Positions 1 through 5,915 of a DNA stretch of 6,283 nt are shown here, one piece after another; position 1 is the stretch's first letter, and every line of letters starts with the position of its first letter. The stretch is from contig CAJMRA010000152.1 in NCBI GenBank assembly GCA_905215675.1, forward strand, positions 1 to 6,283. Direction: 5' to 3'. The notes under the pieces are model-generated. The model had not been told where the DNA came from. It searched no databases and saw only the letters and a program-made list of their open reading frames with translations. Source of the stretch: an uncultured bacterium. Lineage in GTDB: Bacteria > Desulfobacterota > Desulfovibrionia > Desulfovibrionales > Desulfovibrionaceae. Both the position numbers and the translations under genes were made by a program.

Positions 1-39
1 CGTTTCCGTTCCCCGTCATCCTCCTGAATAAAGCGCGCT

Positions 40-67
40 GGGGGAGGGGTGGGGGGCAGGGGGAGGG
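40..67 (+). other. G-quadruplex-type motif
   Basis: Five G-runs of 5, 4, 6, 5 and 3 (positions 40-44, 46-49, 51-56, 59-63 and 65-67) are separated by loops of only 1 or 2 nt (A, T, CA, A). Short loops with runs of at least three G are the standard criterion for a stable G-quadruplex. The G-rich strand is the template strand for a transcript reading leftward out of lldP. Folding in the cell is inference. Confidence 0.7.
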
Positions 68-204
68 CCCAGCCTTTTCACAGCGCAGCGAGAAAAGGCG
101 TTCTCGTAGTCCTCACGCGCCAGCTGAGGGGGTTCCCCTCCCCCTGAATCTCAACCCTCAACCCATTTCAAAGATAAAATGCTCCAGGGGGAGACGGGAA
201 CGCT

Positions 205-256
205 TGAGGGGGAAGGAACCCCTTTGCCGCAAGCAAAAGAGCTTCCTTCCCCCTCA
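205..256 (-). terminator. Hairpin past lldP, terminator-like without T-tract
   Basis: A perfect 14-bp stem (205-218 with 243-256, TGAGGGGGAAGGAA and its complement) encloses a second short stem (CTTTGC with GCAAAAG, one bulged A). It starts 25 nt beyond the lldP stop codon. No T-run follows on either strand, so it is not a canonical intrinsic terminator. It may instead protect the mRNA 3' end or work with Rho. Confidence 0.5.
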
Positions 257-280
257 GGACAGAATGTATGGCTTCCGGGC

Positions 281-1903
281 CTAGGCGGGCAGCAGCCAGG
301 ACAGCGGGCCGACCATGAGGTAGGTCAGCACGGAAAGGATAAGGGTAAGGGCGATGCTGTGCCCGATGGTGAAGCGGAAGAGCGAGCCTTCCTGTCCCAC
401 GGTATTGGTGGCCGCGGTGGCCACGGACAGGGACTGCGGCGACACCATCTTGGCGAAGCAGCCGCCGGCGGCGTTGGCGGCCACGGCCAGTTCAGGACGC
501 ATGCCCACGGCAACGGCGGTATCCTTCTGCATGCCGCTGAACAGGGCGCAGGCGGAGGTGTCCGAACCGGTGAGGAACACGCCCAGCCAGCCGATGATGG
601 GCGAGAAGAAGGCGAAGAAGGCGCCCGTGCCGGTGAAGGCCAGACCAAGGGTCGAGCTCATGCCGGAGGAGTTCATCAGATAGGCCAGGCCGAGAATCAT
701 GGCGATGGTCAGAATGGGGAAGCGCAGCTGTACCAGCGTGCGGAACAGGCAGGCGACGGCGCGGCCGAAGCTGTAGCCCCGCATGAACGGTACGGAGACG
801 AAGCCGGAAAGCAGGATGGCGGTACCGCCGGCGGAGAGCCAGTTGAAGGTGTAGTTGACGGCATAGGGGGAGCCGTCGGGCTTGAGGATGTTACCGGCAA
901 GACCGGGCCAGCCGAAGGTGAAGACGGCGCCGGGGATGGCGTTGAGAATCTTCTTGAATTCGCCCAGGCCCCAGAAGAAGACGAAGACGGCCAGAATCAG
1001 GTACGGGGCCCAGGCGCGCAGCACGGAGAGCATCGTGTTGGTGTTTGCCGAGTGCTGCACGGGTTCGTCGCCTTCAAAGCGGAAGATGCTCGCGGGCTTC
1101 CAGACCTTGAGCAGGGCAATCAGGGCCACGATGGTGGCGAAGGCGGAGAAGATGTCGGGCAGCGTGGGGCCGTGGAGGTTGGAGACGGCAAACTGCACGC
1201 CCGCAAAGACCACGCCGCTCACCAGAATGGCGGGCAGCACTTCCAGCATGCGCTTGAAGCCGCACATGACGGTACAGACCCACAGGGGCACGATGATGGC
1301 CAGAATGGAGAGCTGACGACCGGCGATGGCGGTCACGGTCATCTGATCGAGGCCGGACATGGAGGCCGCCGTGATCAGCGGCACGCCGATGGCGCCGAAG
1401 GCCACGGGAGCGGTGTTGGAGAGTAGGGCGATGCCCGCGCCCCAGCGCGGGGAGAAGCCGAGACCCACCAGCATGGCGGCGGCGATGGCCACGGGCGTGC
1501 CGAAACCGGCGGTGCCTTCCAGGAAGCCGGAGAAGGCAAAGGCGATGAAGAGGGCCTGAAGGCGGCGGTCGTCGGTAATGCGCGCCAGCGAATCCTTGAT
1601 GATTTCAAATTCGCCGGATTCCACCGTCATGTTGTAGACCCAGACGGCCGTGATGACGATCCAGACGATGGGGAAAAGACCGAAGGCCGCGCCGTTGAGT
1701 ACGGAGTTGACGGCCAGCGGGGCGGGCATGCCCCAGACGAAGAAGGCTACCAGCAGGGCGCCCACAAGACCGCAGGCTGCGGCTATATGCCCTTTGGCCT
1801 GCCTTACGGCCAGCATGTAGAAAAGGATGATCAGAGGTACGGCTGCCGCCAGAGCGGACAACCACAAGCTTCCGGCAGGTGTGTACTGCTGTGCCCAGGG
1901 CAT
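281..1903 (-). CDS. lldP: L-lactate permease (LldP/LctP family)
   Basis: A 540-residue integral membrane protein of the lactate permease family (TC 2.A.14), which imports lactate (and often glycolate) by proton symport across the inner membrane. The sequence aligns by eye along its whole length with E. coli LldP, and the length is similar (about 550). Conserved blocks visible are GFLEGTAGFGTPVAI (residues 126-140), NTAPVAFGAIGVP (163-175), GWLGVFLTGSDTS (438-450) and AKMVSPQS (484-491). Many hydrophobic segments span the protein, consistent with 12 or more membrane helices. I chose the ATG at 1903 because GGGAG (1911-1915) lies 7 nt upstream and the N-terminus MPWAQQYTPAG matches the family; an in-frame ATG 18 codons further upstream adds unconserved sequence. 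A terminator separates it from gatA, so it is probably its own transcript. No lactate dehydrogenase gene is adjacent within the window. In a lactate-oxidising sulfate reducer it would feed lactate to energy metabolism (inference). Confidence 0.95.
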   Translation of the reverse strand: MPWAQQYTPAGSLWLSALAAAVPLIILFYMLAVRQAKGHIAAACGLVGALLVAFFVWGMPAPLAVNSVLNGAAFGLFPIVWIVITAVWVYNMTVESGEFEIIKDSLARITDDRRLQALFIAFAFSGFLEGTAGFGTPVAIAAAMLVGLGFSPRWGAGIALLSNTAPVAFGAIGVPLITAASMSGLDQMTVTAIAGRQLSILAIIVPLWVCTVMCGFKRMLEVLPAILVSGVVFAGVQFAVSNLHGPTLPDIFSAFATIVALIALLKVWKPASIFRFEGDEPVQHSANTNTMLSVLRAWAPYLILAVFVFFWGLGEFKKILNAIPGAVFTFGWPGLAGNILKPDGSPYAVNYTFNWLSAGGTAILLSGFVSVPFMRGYSFGRAVACLFRTLVQLRFPILTIAMILGLAYLMNSSGMSSTLGLAFTGTGAFFAFFSPIIGWLGVFLTGSDTSACALFSGMQKDTAVAVGMRPELAVAANAAGGCFAKMVSPQSLSVATAATNTVGQEGSLFRFTIGHSIALTLILSVLTYLMVGPLSWLLPA

Positions 1904-1983
1904 GGCTCTTCTCCCACACTTAAAGACACGGAGCCCCGAGGGCGACCCATATCGCAAACGGTCAACTCCAGAATAATGGAAAA

Positions 1984-2012
1984 ATCCTACCCCGGCACAG
2001 GGAAAAAAGCAA
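1984..2012 (-). promoter_or_regulatory. Candidate sigma70 promoter for lldP
   Basis: On the minus strand TTGCTT (2007-2012) is followed after 17 nt by TAGGAT (1984-1989), which is 3/6 and 4/6 to the -35 and -10 consensus. It lies about 80 nt upstream of the lldP start and downstream of the gatA terminator, where a promoter is required. A 10-nt direct repeat (CAGGGAAAAA on the plus strand at 1998-2007 and 2017-2026, 19-nt period) flanks and overlaps the -35 element and might be an operator. The match is modest. Confidence 0.45.
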
Positions 2013-2063
2013 GATGCAGGGAAAAAGAACTGGTGGGTTTGTGCGATGAATCAGTATTTTCTG

Positions 2064-2107
2064 AAAAAACGGACGCAGGCGGGGCAGATTGCCTGCCCCG
2101 CCTGCGT
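2064..2107 (-). terminator. Rho-independent terminator after gatA
   Basis: A perfect 15-bp GC-rich stem (2073-2087 with 2093-2107) with a 5-nt loop is followed on the minus strand by a run of six T (2064-2069). It starts 24 nt beyond the gatA stop codon. This is a textbook intrinsic terminator that ends the gatC-gatA transcript and isolates lldP. Confidence 0.92.
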
Positions 2108-2131
2108 ATCTCATGAAAAAGGAAAGGTTTT

Positions 2132-3592
2132 TTACAGGTTCGGCATACCGATATGCGGCAGGGCGGCTTCCAGGGCGCGCCCCATGCGCAGCAGCGGCCC
2201 TTCATCAAAGGCCTTGCCGATGAGCTGCATGCCGACGGGCATATGGCTGTCCGCCCCGAGGCCCACGGGGAGCGTCAGGCCGGGGAGGCCCGCAAGATTG
2301 AGGGACAGCGTGTAGGCGTCCATCAGATAGCATTGCAGGGGGTCGTCATTGCGGCTGCCCAGCGTCCAGGCCGTCACCGGCGAAACGGGGGCCAGCAGGG
2401 CGTCGCACTGCGACAGCGCCGCGTTGTATTCGTCGCGGATGAGGCGGCGCACCTGCGCGGCCTTGCGATAGTAGGCGTCGTAATAGCCGGAGGAAAGCAC
2501 ATAGGTGCCCAGCAGGATGCGGCGTTTGACTTCCTGCCCGAAGCCCTCGCTGCGGGAGCGCACATAGAGATCCGCAAGGTTTTGCACGTCGGCGGCCCGG
2601 CGGCCGTAGCGCACGCCGTCAAAGCGGGCCAGGTTGGAGCTGGCCTCGGCCATGGCAAGGATGTAGTAGGTGGCGATGGCGGCGTCGGTATGCGGCAGTC
2701 GTACGTCCACTATCCGGGCCCCGGCGCGTCCGGCCGCGTCAATGGCGGCTTCGCAGGCGGCGCGGACTTCGGGAGACAGGCCGTCGCCGTAGAATTCGGC
2801 GGGGAGGCCGAGCGTCTTTCCCTTGAGATCGGCGTCGGCAAGACCGGCGGCGTAGTCTTCCGCCGGGCGGGGATCGCTGGTGTTGTCCCGGGGGTCATGA
2901 CCGGCAATGACGCTCAGCACGCGGGCGCAGTCCTCCACCGTCCGGGCCAGGGGACCCACCTGATCCAGCGAGGAGCCGTAGGCGATGAGCCCGTAACGGG
3001 AGACGCGGCCGTAGGTGGGCTTGATGCCCACGCAGCCGCACATGGCGGCGGGCTGGCGGATGGAGCCGCCGGTATCCGAACCCAGCGAGGCGAAGCACTG
3101 CCCCGCGGCCACGGAAGCGGCCGAACCGCCGGACGAACCGCCGGGAATGCGGGAGGGATCCCACGGATTGCCGGTTTTCTGATAGGCGGAGTTGTCGGTG
3201 CCGGAACCCATGGCGAATTCGTCCATGTTGTTCTTGCCCAGCAGCACGGCCCCGGCTTCCTTGAGACGTTCCACCACAAAGGCGTCGTAAATGGGCATGA
3301 AGCCTTCAAGAATGCGCGAGGCGGCCGTGGTGGGCATGCCTTTGGTGGAAAGCGCGTCCTTGACGGTGACGGGAACGCCCCAGAGGGCCCGGTTCGGGTC
3401 GGGGCCCTCGGCGTCCAGCGCGCGCGCCCGGGCGAGAGCGCCTTCGGCATCCACATGCAGCAGGGCGCCGAGGCGGTCTTCCGTGGCCCGGATACGGTCG
3501 AGGCACGCGGCCGTCGCTGCTTCGGCGCTTATTTCGCGGGCTTGCAGCTTGCGCGCCAGTTCGGAAAGGGAAAGCGAGCAGATATCGGTCAT
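2132..3592 (-). CDS. gatA: Asp-tRNA(Asn)/Glu-tRNA(Gln) amidotransferase subunit A
   Basis: The 486-residue glutaminase/amidase subunit of GatCAB. It hydrolyses glutamine and passes ammonia to GatB, which amidates Glu-tRNA(Gln) and/or Asp-tRNA(Asn). The length matches the usual ~485. The amidase signature is intact from G151 to A182 (starting GGSSGGSAAS and ending SIRQPA). The Ser-cisSer-Lys catalytic triad can be placed by the family spacing at K78 (GVPVTVKDA), S153 and S177. KPTYGRVSRYG (191-201) is the typical family block. I chose the ATG at 3592 because it gives the family N-terminus MTDICSLSLSEL and has AGGA (3602-3605) 9 nt upstream; the reading frame stays open further upstream, through the intergenic repeat and gatC antisense sequence, but that part shows no similarity. 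It follows gatC after 204 bp containing repeat copy 1, and is followed by an intrinsic terminator. gatB is not in the window. Which tRNA is used cannot be told from this sequence. Confidence 0.97.
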   Translation of the reverse strand: MTDICSLSLSELARKLQAREISAEAATAACLDRIRATEDRLGALLHVDAEGALARARALDAEGPDPNRALWGVPVTVKDALSTKGMPTTAASRILEGFMPIYDAFVVERLKEAGAVLLGKNNMDEFAMGSGTDNSAYQKTGNPWDPSRIPGGSSGGSAASVAAGQCFASLGSDTGGSIRQPAAMCGCVGIKPTYGRVSRYGLIAYGSSLDQVGPLARTVEDCARVLSVIAGHDPRDNTSDPRPAEDYAAGLADADLKGKTLGLPAEFYGDGLSPEVRAACEAAIDAAGRAGARIVDVRLPHTDAAIATYYILAMAEASSNLARFDGVRYGRRAADVQNLADLYVRSRSEGFGQEVKRRILLGTYVLSSGYYDAYYRKAAQVRRLIRDEYNAALSQCDALLAPVSPVTAWTLGSRNDDPLQCYLMDAYTLSLNLAGLPGLTLPVGLGADSHMPVGMQLIGKAFDEGPLLRMGRALEAALPHIGMPNL

Positions 3593-3634
3593 GGCGGGTA
3601 TTCCTGAATCAAGAGTCGTTGCGGGCGGGGCGGG

Positions 3635-3651
3635 CGCGCCGGTTCGGCGCG
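3635..3651. repeat. Short GC hairpin in the gatA leader
   Basis: CGCGCCG and CGGCGCG (7-bp perfect stem) are separated by 3 nt. The hairpin lies 43 nt upstream of the gatA start codon and about 26 nt beyond repeat copy 1 in the transcription direction. No T-tract follows it. Its function is unknown; it could be an mRNA structure between the two cistrons. Confidence 0.4.
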
Positions 3652-3676
3652 GCTTCCCCCCCTCCGGCGGGTCTGT

Positions 3677-3784
3677 TGGAGCGTTTTGCCTTTGAAAAAG
3701 GAAAACGCGAGGCGGCGGCACAGCGCCGCCCGGCCCGAAGCGCGCGGAAAAACCGCGTTTTCTCCGCGAAACGGCAGGCCGTCC
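3677..3784. repeat. Structured intergenic repeat, copy 1 (gatC-gatA gap)
   Basis: One of three related copies in this window. In plus-strand order it contains hairpin 1 (3681-3708: GCGTTTT, bulged G, CCTTT, loop GAA, AAAGG, AAAACGC), hairpin 2 (GGCGGC 3714-3719 with GCCGCC 3725-3730) and hairpin 3 (3744-3767, GCGG arms with an A/T inner stem and one bulge). Hairpin 3 is enclosed by the outer pair CGGCC (3731-3735) and GGCCG (3777-3781). By eye it is close to 88% identical to copy 3. It starts about 14 nt past the gatC stop and lies inside the gatCA operon, so it should be transcribed on the minus strand. No reading frame, terminal inverted repeats or target duplication are evident. Confidence 0.85.
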
Positions 3785-3797
3785 GGTCTGGAAATGT

Positions 3798-4088
3798 CTA
3801 GACGATGCGCGGGACGATGAAGAGGCCTTCGTCGCGCTCCGGCGCATTTTGCAGCACTTCTTCCCGGCTGCGGCGGCGTTCGGCCACATCCTCCCGCATG
3901 GCGGGAGCGTGAAGCGCAGGGCTGTAGAGGGGCTCGACGCCGGAGGTGTCCACCCGGGAAAGAACGTCCATGTAGGCGAGAATATCCCCGAATTGCCGGG
4001 CAAACAGGGCTTTTTCCTCCTCCGTGACGGAGAGACGGGCAAGGGTCGCCATGTGGGCGACGGTTTCTTTGCTGATTTCTTGCGGCAT
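3798..4088 (-). CDS. gatC: Asp-tRNA(Asn)/Glu-tRNA(Gln) amidotransferase subunit C
   Basis: A 96-residue small subunit of GatCAB. In this family GatC wraps around the GatA-GatB interface and stabilises GatA. The family pattern is clear: an N-terminal helix with VAHMATLARLSVTEEE (residues 10-25), FARQFGDILAYMDVL (29-43), VEPLYSP (51-57), MREDV (64-68) and the C-terminal GLFIVPRIV (88-96). The length is normal (about 95). I chose the ATG at 4088 because AAGGA (4096-4100) lies 7 nt upstream; an in-frame ATG at 4109 has no good ribosome binding site and adds seven residues not typical of the family. It is the first gene of a likely gatC-gatA operon with a candidate promoter at 4155-4183. The stop codon is followed after about 14 nt by repeat copy 1. 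Confidence 0.95.
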   Translation of the reverse strand: MPQEISKETVAHMATLARLSVTEEEKALFARQFGDILAYMDVLSRVDTSGVEPLYSPALHAPAMREDVAERRRSREEVLQNAPERDEGLFIVPRIV

Positions 4089-4154
4089 ATGCGCTTCCTT
4101 CAATGACAATGATATGGGCCGCCGGTTCCGTGTCGCGGGCGGCGGGATGGCGAA

Positions 4155-4183
4155 AGAGTAGCCGAAACCGTCCCGGCTGCCAA
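4155..4183 (-). promoter_or_regulatory. Candidate sigma70 promoter for gatCA
   Basis: On the minus strand TTGGCA (4178-4183, 5/6 to the -35 consensus) is followed by a 17-nt spacer and TACTCT (4155-4160, 3/6 to the -10). Transcription would begin near 4148, giving a leader of about 60 nt before the gatC ATG. It lies between repeat copy 2 and gatC. The -35 and spacing are good and the -10 is weak. Confidence 0.5.
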
Positions 4184-4224
4184 AGCAAAAATGGGCGGCT
4201 TCGCGGCTGCGCCCGATCCTGTTC

Positions 4225-4328
4225 GGGCGTTTGCCTTTGAAAAAGGGGGGACGCGAGGCGGCGGCACAGCGCCGTCCGGCCCGAAGCGAGCGGAAAAACA
4301 GTGTTTTTTTCGCTCGCTTCGGGCCGGA
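4225..4328. repeat. Structured intergenic repeat, copy 2 (downstream of the LpoA-like gene)
   Basis: The second copy of the intergenic repeat, in the same orientation. The left part matches the others: hairpin 1 region 4227-4254 (CCTTT-GAA-AAAGG core, GCGT/ACGC base) and hairpin 2 (CGGC 4262-4265 with GCCG 4271-4274). The right part differs. The sequence TCCGGCCCGAAGCGAGCG (4275-4292) is followed, after an A-rich then T-rich loop, by its exact complement (4311-4328), giving a perfect 18-bp stem that can continue through the A/T loop. It ends 14 nt from the stop codon of the LpoA-like gene, so it may serve as that gene's 3' structure. No T-run follows the large stem on the minus strand. Confidence 0.85.
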
Positions 4329-4342
4329 TGATGGAGAATGCG

Positions 4343-5689
4343 CTATTTCACGCCGGGCAGACGGAGCTTGTAGGACGGCAGGGGCGTCGTCCCGATGCCG
4401 TTGGACGTTGCGGGCGCGGCCGGAGCGGCGTTCTGCGGCGTCGGCTGCGGCGCAGGCGGCAGACCTTCCACAAGGGGTTCTCCCTGCTCGTTGACGGCGG
4501 GAAGGCCCTGTATGCGCAGGGCGGCGCGTTGCTGCACGGCGGTGCGCATCCGGCGGAAATCGCTCACGTCCAGCGGCTTGATGCCGGTTGCGGCGGGCTG
4601 GAAGAGATAAAGCTTCTGATGGGCGATGCCGGAAGCGTCCCAGCTGATGGGGGCCATGCTCCAGAGCATGCGCAGGGAGCGCACGCGCGCCGTGACGGCC
4701 TGGGAGGTTTCGCGGGCCGAGAGATTGATGTTGGCCGCAAAGCGGGCGAAGTCATAGCCCAGGGCCACCCAGAAGTCGTTGCCGGGGGCGCGCAGCGCCT
4801 TGGGCGCGCGCGCCGGGTCCCAGGCGCCGGGGAAGACCGTCAGCAGATACTTGTCCACATCGGCGACGGTCTTGCCGGAGAGGCTCTGTTCCCACGAATT
4901 GGTGCCGAGCAGGACAAGGCGATCCTCGCCGTTGTACAGCAGGCTGGTCGTGATTTGCGGCACGTCCTTCCAGACGCCGGGCAGGAAGAGCGCTTCAAAG
5001 GACGTGTTGGGAATGGGAGTGGAGCTGCCTTCCTGCTGCGTCGGCTTGATGAGCTGCGCGGCCGCCGTCGGCCAGGAACCGCTGTCGGCGCTGTTGTAGG
5101 AGGCCTTTTGCAGGGGGAGGCCCTTTTCCCGCAGTGCGCTTTCAAACAGGGTCACCATGCGCAGGCTGTACTGATCCGCGGGATAAAAGGCTCCGAAGCT
5201 GCGGATGTTCAGCGTTTCCGTGGAAAAATCAATGATGGCGTCGATCTGGTCGCGGCGGCTGGTGAAGAAGCGCCATGCGCGCGTCCCCTCGTCGCCGGTT
5301 TCCAGCGCGGGCATGAAGGCAAAGAAAACCCGTTTTTCCAGCAGACCGGCCTTGCGGGCGGCGGCATAGGCGGAACCGTGCAGGGGGCCGCCTATGACGG
5401 CGTTGTCGGCGGGCAGGGCGTTGACCTTGGCGATCCAGTCGCCGGCGGACGTGTTGATGACGTTCAGTCTGATTTTGATGCCGTTGCCCTGCAATTCCTT
5501 GACGGCCAGATTCGCGCCCTGGATGATTTTGCCGGCAATGGACGCATACGGGCCGCTGCGGGGCAGGGCAAGCGCAATCTGCGGTTCCGAGGGCGGGGGC
5601 GGCGTGCGTTTGATGCCCGGCATCTGGCAGGCGGACAGGCTGAAGGTCAGGACAAGCAGCAGGGACAGAAGTGCCGATTTCTGTTTCAT
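4343..5689 (-). CDS. LpoA-like periplasmic-binding-fold lipoprotein (penicillin-binding protein activator type)
   Basis: A 448-residue predicted lipoprotein. The N-terminus is a signal peptide with lipobox LSAC (residues 18-21), so C21 should be lipidated. A short Pro-rich linker (30-36) leads into a type 1 periplasmic-binding fold. QIALALPRSGPYASIAGKI (37-55) and AVIGGPLHGSAYAAARKAG (97-115) resemble the first strand and the ligand-cleft segment of ABC-type branched-chain amino acid binding proteins and of the LpoA C-terminal domain. Residues 408-440 are a Pro/Ala/Thr-rich, probably disordered tail. E. coli LpoA, which stimulates PBP1A from the outer membrane, is about 680 residues with an N-terminal TPR domain. 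That domain is absent here, so only the binding-fold half is represented. The ATG at 5689 has AAAGGA (5697-5702) 7 nt upstream. No permease, ATPase or penicillin-binding protein gene is adjacent, so an activator role is favoured only by family resemblance; a solute-binding role is the alternative. Confidence 0.8.
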   Translation of the reverse strand: MKQKSALLSLLLVLTFSLSACQMPGIKRTPPPPSEPQIALALPRSGPYASIAGKIIQGANLAVKELQGNGIKIRLNVINTSAGDWIAKVNALPADNAVIGGPLHGSAYAAARKAGLLEKRVFFAFMPALETGDEGTRAWRFFTSRRDQIDAIIDFSTETLNIRSFGAFYPADQYSLRMVTLFESALREKGLPLQKASYNSADSGSWPTAAAQLIKPTQQEGSSTPIPNTSFEALFLPGVWKDVPQITTSLLYNGEDRLVLLGTNSWEQSLSGKTVADVDKYLLTVFPGAWDPARAPKALRAPGNDFWVALGYDFARFAANINLSARETSQAVTARVRSLRMLWSMAPISWDASGIAHQKLYLFQPAATGIKPLDVSDFRRMRTAVQQRAALRIQGLPAVNEQGEPLVEGLPPAPQPTPQNAAPAAPATSNGIGTTPLPSYKLRLPGVK

Positions 5690-5724
5690 CTGGGTTTCCT
5701 TTGCAAGAGTGAACCTGTGGACGG

Positions 5725-5760
5725 AACAAAAGGGAGGGGAGGGGGTTTGCCCCTCCCCTC
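5725..5760 (-). terminator. Terminator-like hairpin upstream of the LpoA-like gene
   Basis: A perfect 11-bp stem of GAGGGGAGGGG (5734-5744) and its complement (5750-5760) with a 5-nt loop is followed on the minus strand by CC and then TTTTGTT (5725-5731). It lies about 190 nt past the small lipoprotein stop and 36 nt before the LpoA-like start codon. It probably ends the small lipoprotein transcript with repeat copy 3 in its 3' untranslated region; attenuation of the following gene is an alternative. Confidence 0.65.
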
Positions 5761-5807
5761 GTTGTCAGAAGCATATTTGGAGTGTGTGTCTTGCCGGGTC
5801 CAGAGGC

Positions 5808-5915
5808 TGGAGCATTTTACCTTTGAAAAAGGAAAACGCGATGCGGCGGCACAACGCCGTACGGCCCGCAACGAGCGGAAAAAACCGCGTTTTTCCGCAA
5901 AACGACAGGCCGTAT
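5808..5915. repeat. Structured intergenic repeat, copy 3 (downstream of the small lipoprotein gene)
   Basis: The third copy, in the same orientation as the others. Hairpin 1 spans 5812-5839, with an A-C mismatch and a bulged A where copy 1 has a pair and a bulged G. Hairpin 2 is CGGC (5847-5850) with GCCG (5856-5859). Hairpin 3 is GCGGAAAAA/TTTTTCCGC (5875-5898). The outer pair around hairpin 3 is TACGGCC (5860-5866) with GGCCGTA (5908-5914), longer than in copy 1. The copy begins about 37 nt past the small lipoprotein stop codon in the transcription direction. Confidence 0.85.

Larger units (their letters stand above)
1..280. other. Non-coding G/C-tract region downstream of lldP
   Basis: I find no convincing gene here. 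The stretch holds a run of G-tracts (40-67) enclosed by a 6-bp inverted repeat (37-42 with 68-73). It also holds an 8-bp inverted repeat GCCTTTTC/GAAAAGGC (72-79 with 92-99), a short hairpin GAGGGG-GTT-CCCCTC (126-140) and a long hairpin just past lldP (205-256). An 11-bp C-rich segment (136-146) is the exact complement of part of the G-tract (57-67), so alternative pairings are possible. On the minus strand an AGGAGG sequence (20-25) could belong to a gene beginning off the left edge, but no suitably spaced start codon is visible. Confidence 0.6.

Noticed and set aside
1..25. Start of another minus-strand gene using AGGAGG at 20-25
   Set aside because: The only visible ATG (17-19) directly abuts the AGGAGG with no spacer, and too little sequence remains to judge a coding frame.
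179..1426. A 415-codon plus-strand open frame opposite lldP
   Set aside because: It is antisense to a well-conserved permease and its predicted protein is Gly/Glu/His-rich with no recognisable domain; a shadow of lldP codon bias.
2113..2133. A possible remnant of the intergenic repeat near the gatA stop (TGAAAAAGGAAA)
   Set aside because: Only about 12 A/G-rich bases match and none of the other hairpin segments are present; chance similarity is enough.
2153..3607. A 484-codon plus-strand open frame opposite gatA
   Set aside because: It mirrors gatA across its full length, including the catalytic region, and has biased Gly/Ala/His composition without motifs.
3593..4042. N-terminal extension of gatA up to 4042
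   Set aside because: The frame is open only by chance through repeat copy 1 and antisense gatC; GatA homologues begin at the ATG at 3592, which has a ribosome binding site.
3677..5915. CRISPR array or transposon made of the three repeats
   Set aside because: The copies are about 105 bp, separated by whole genes, lack spacers of even length and have no terminal inverted repeats, target duplications or transposase gene.
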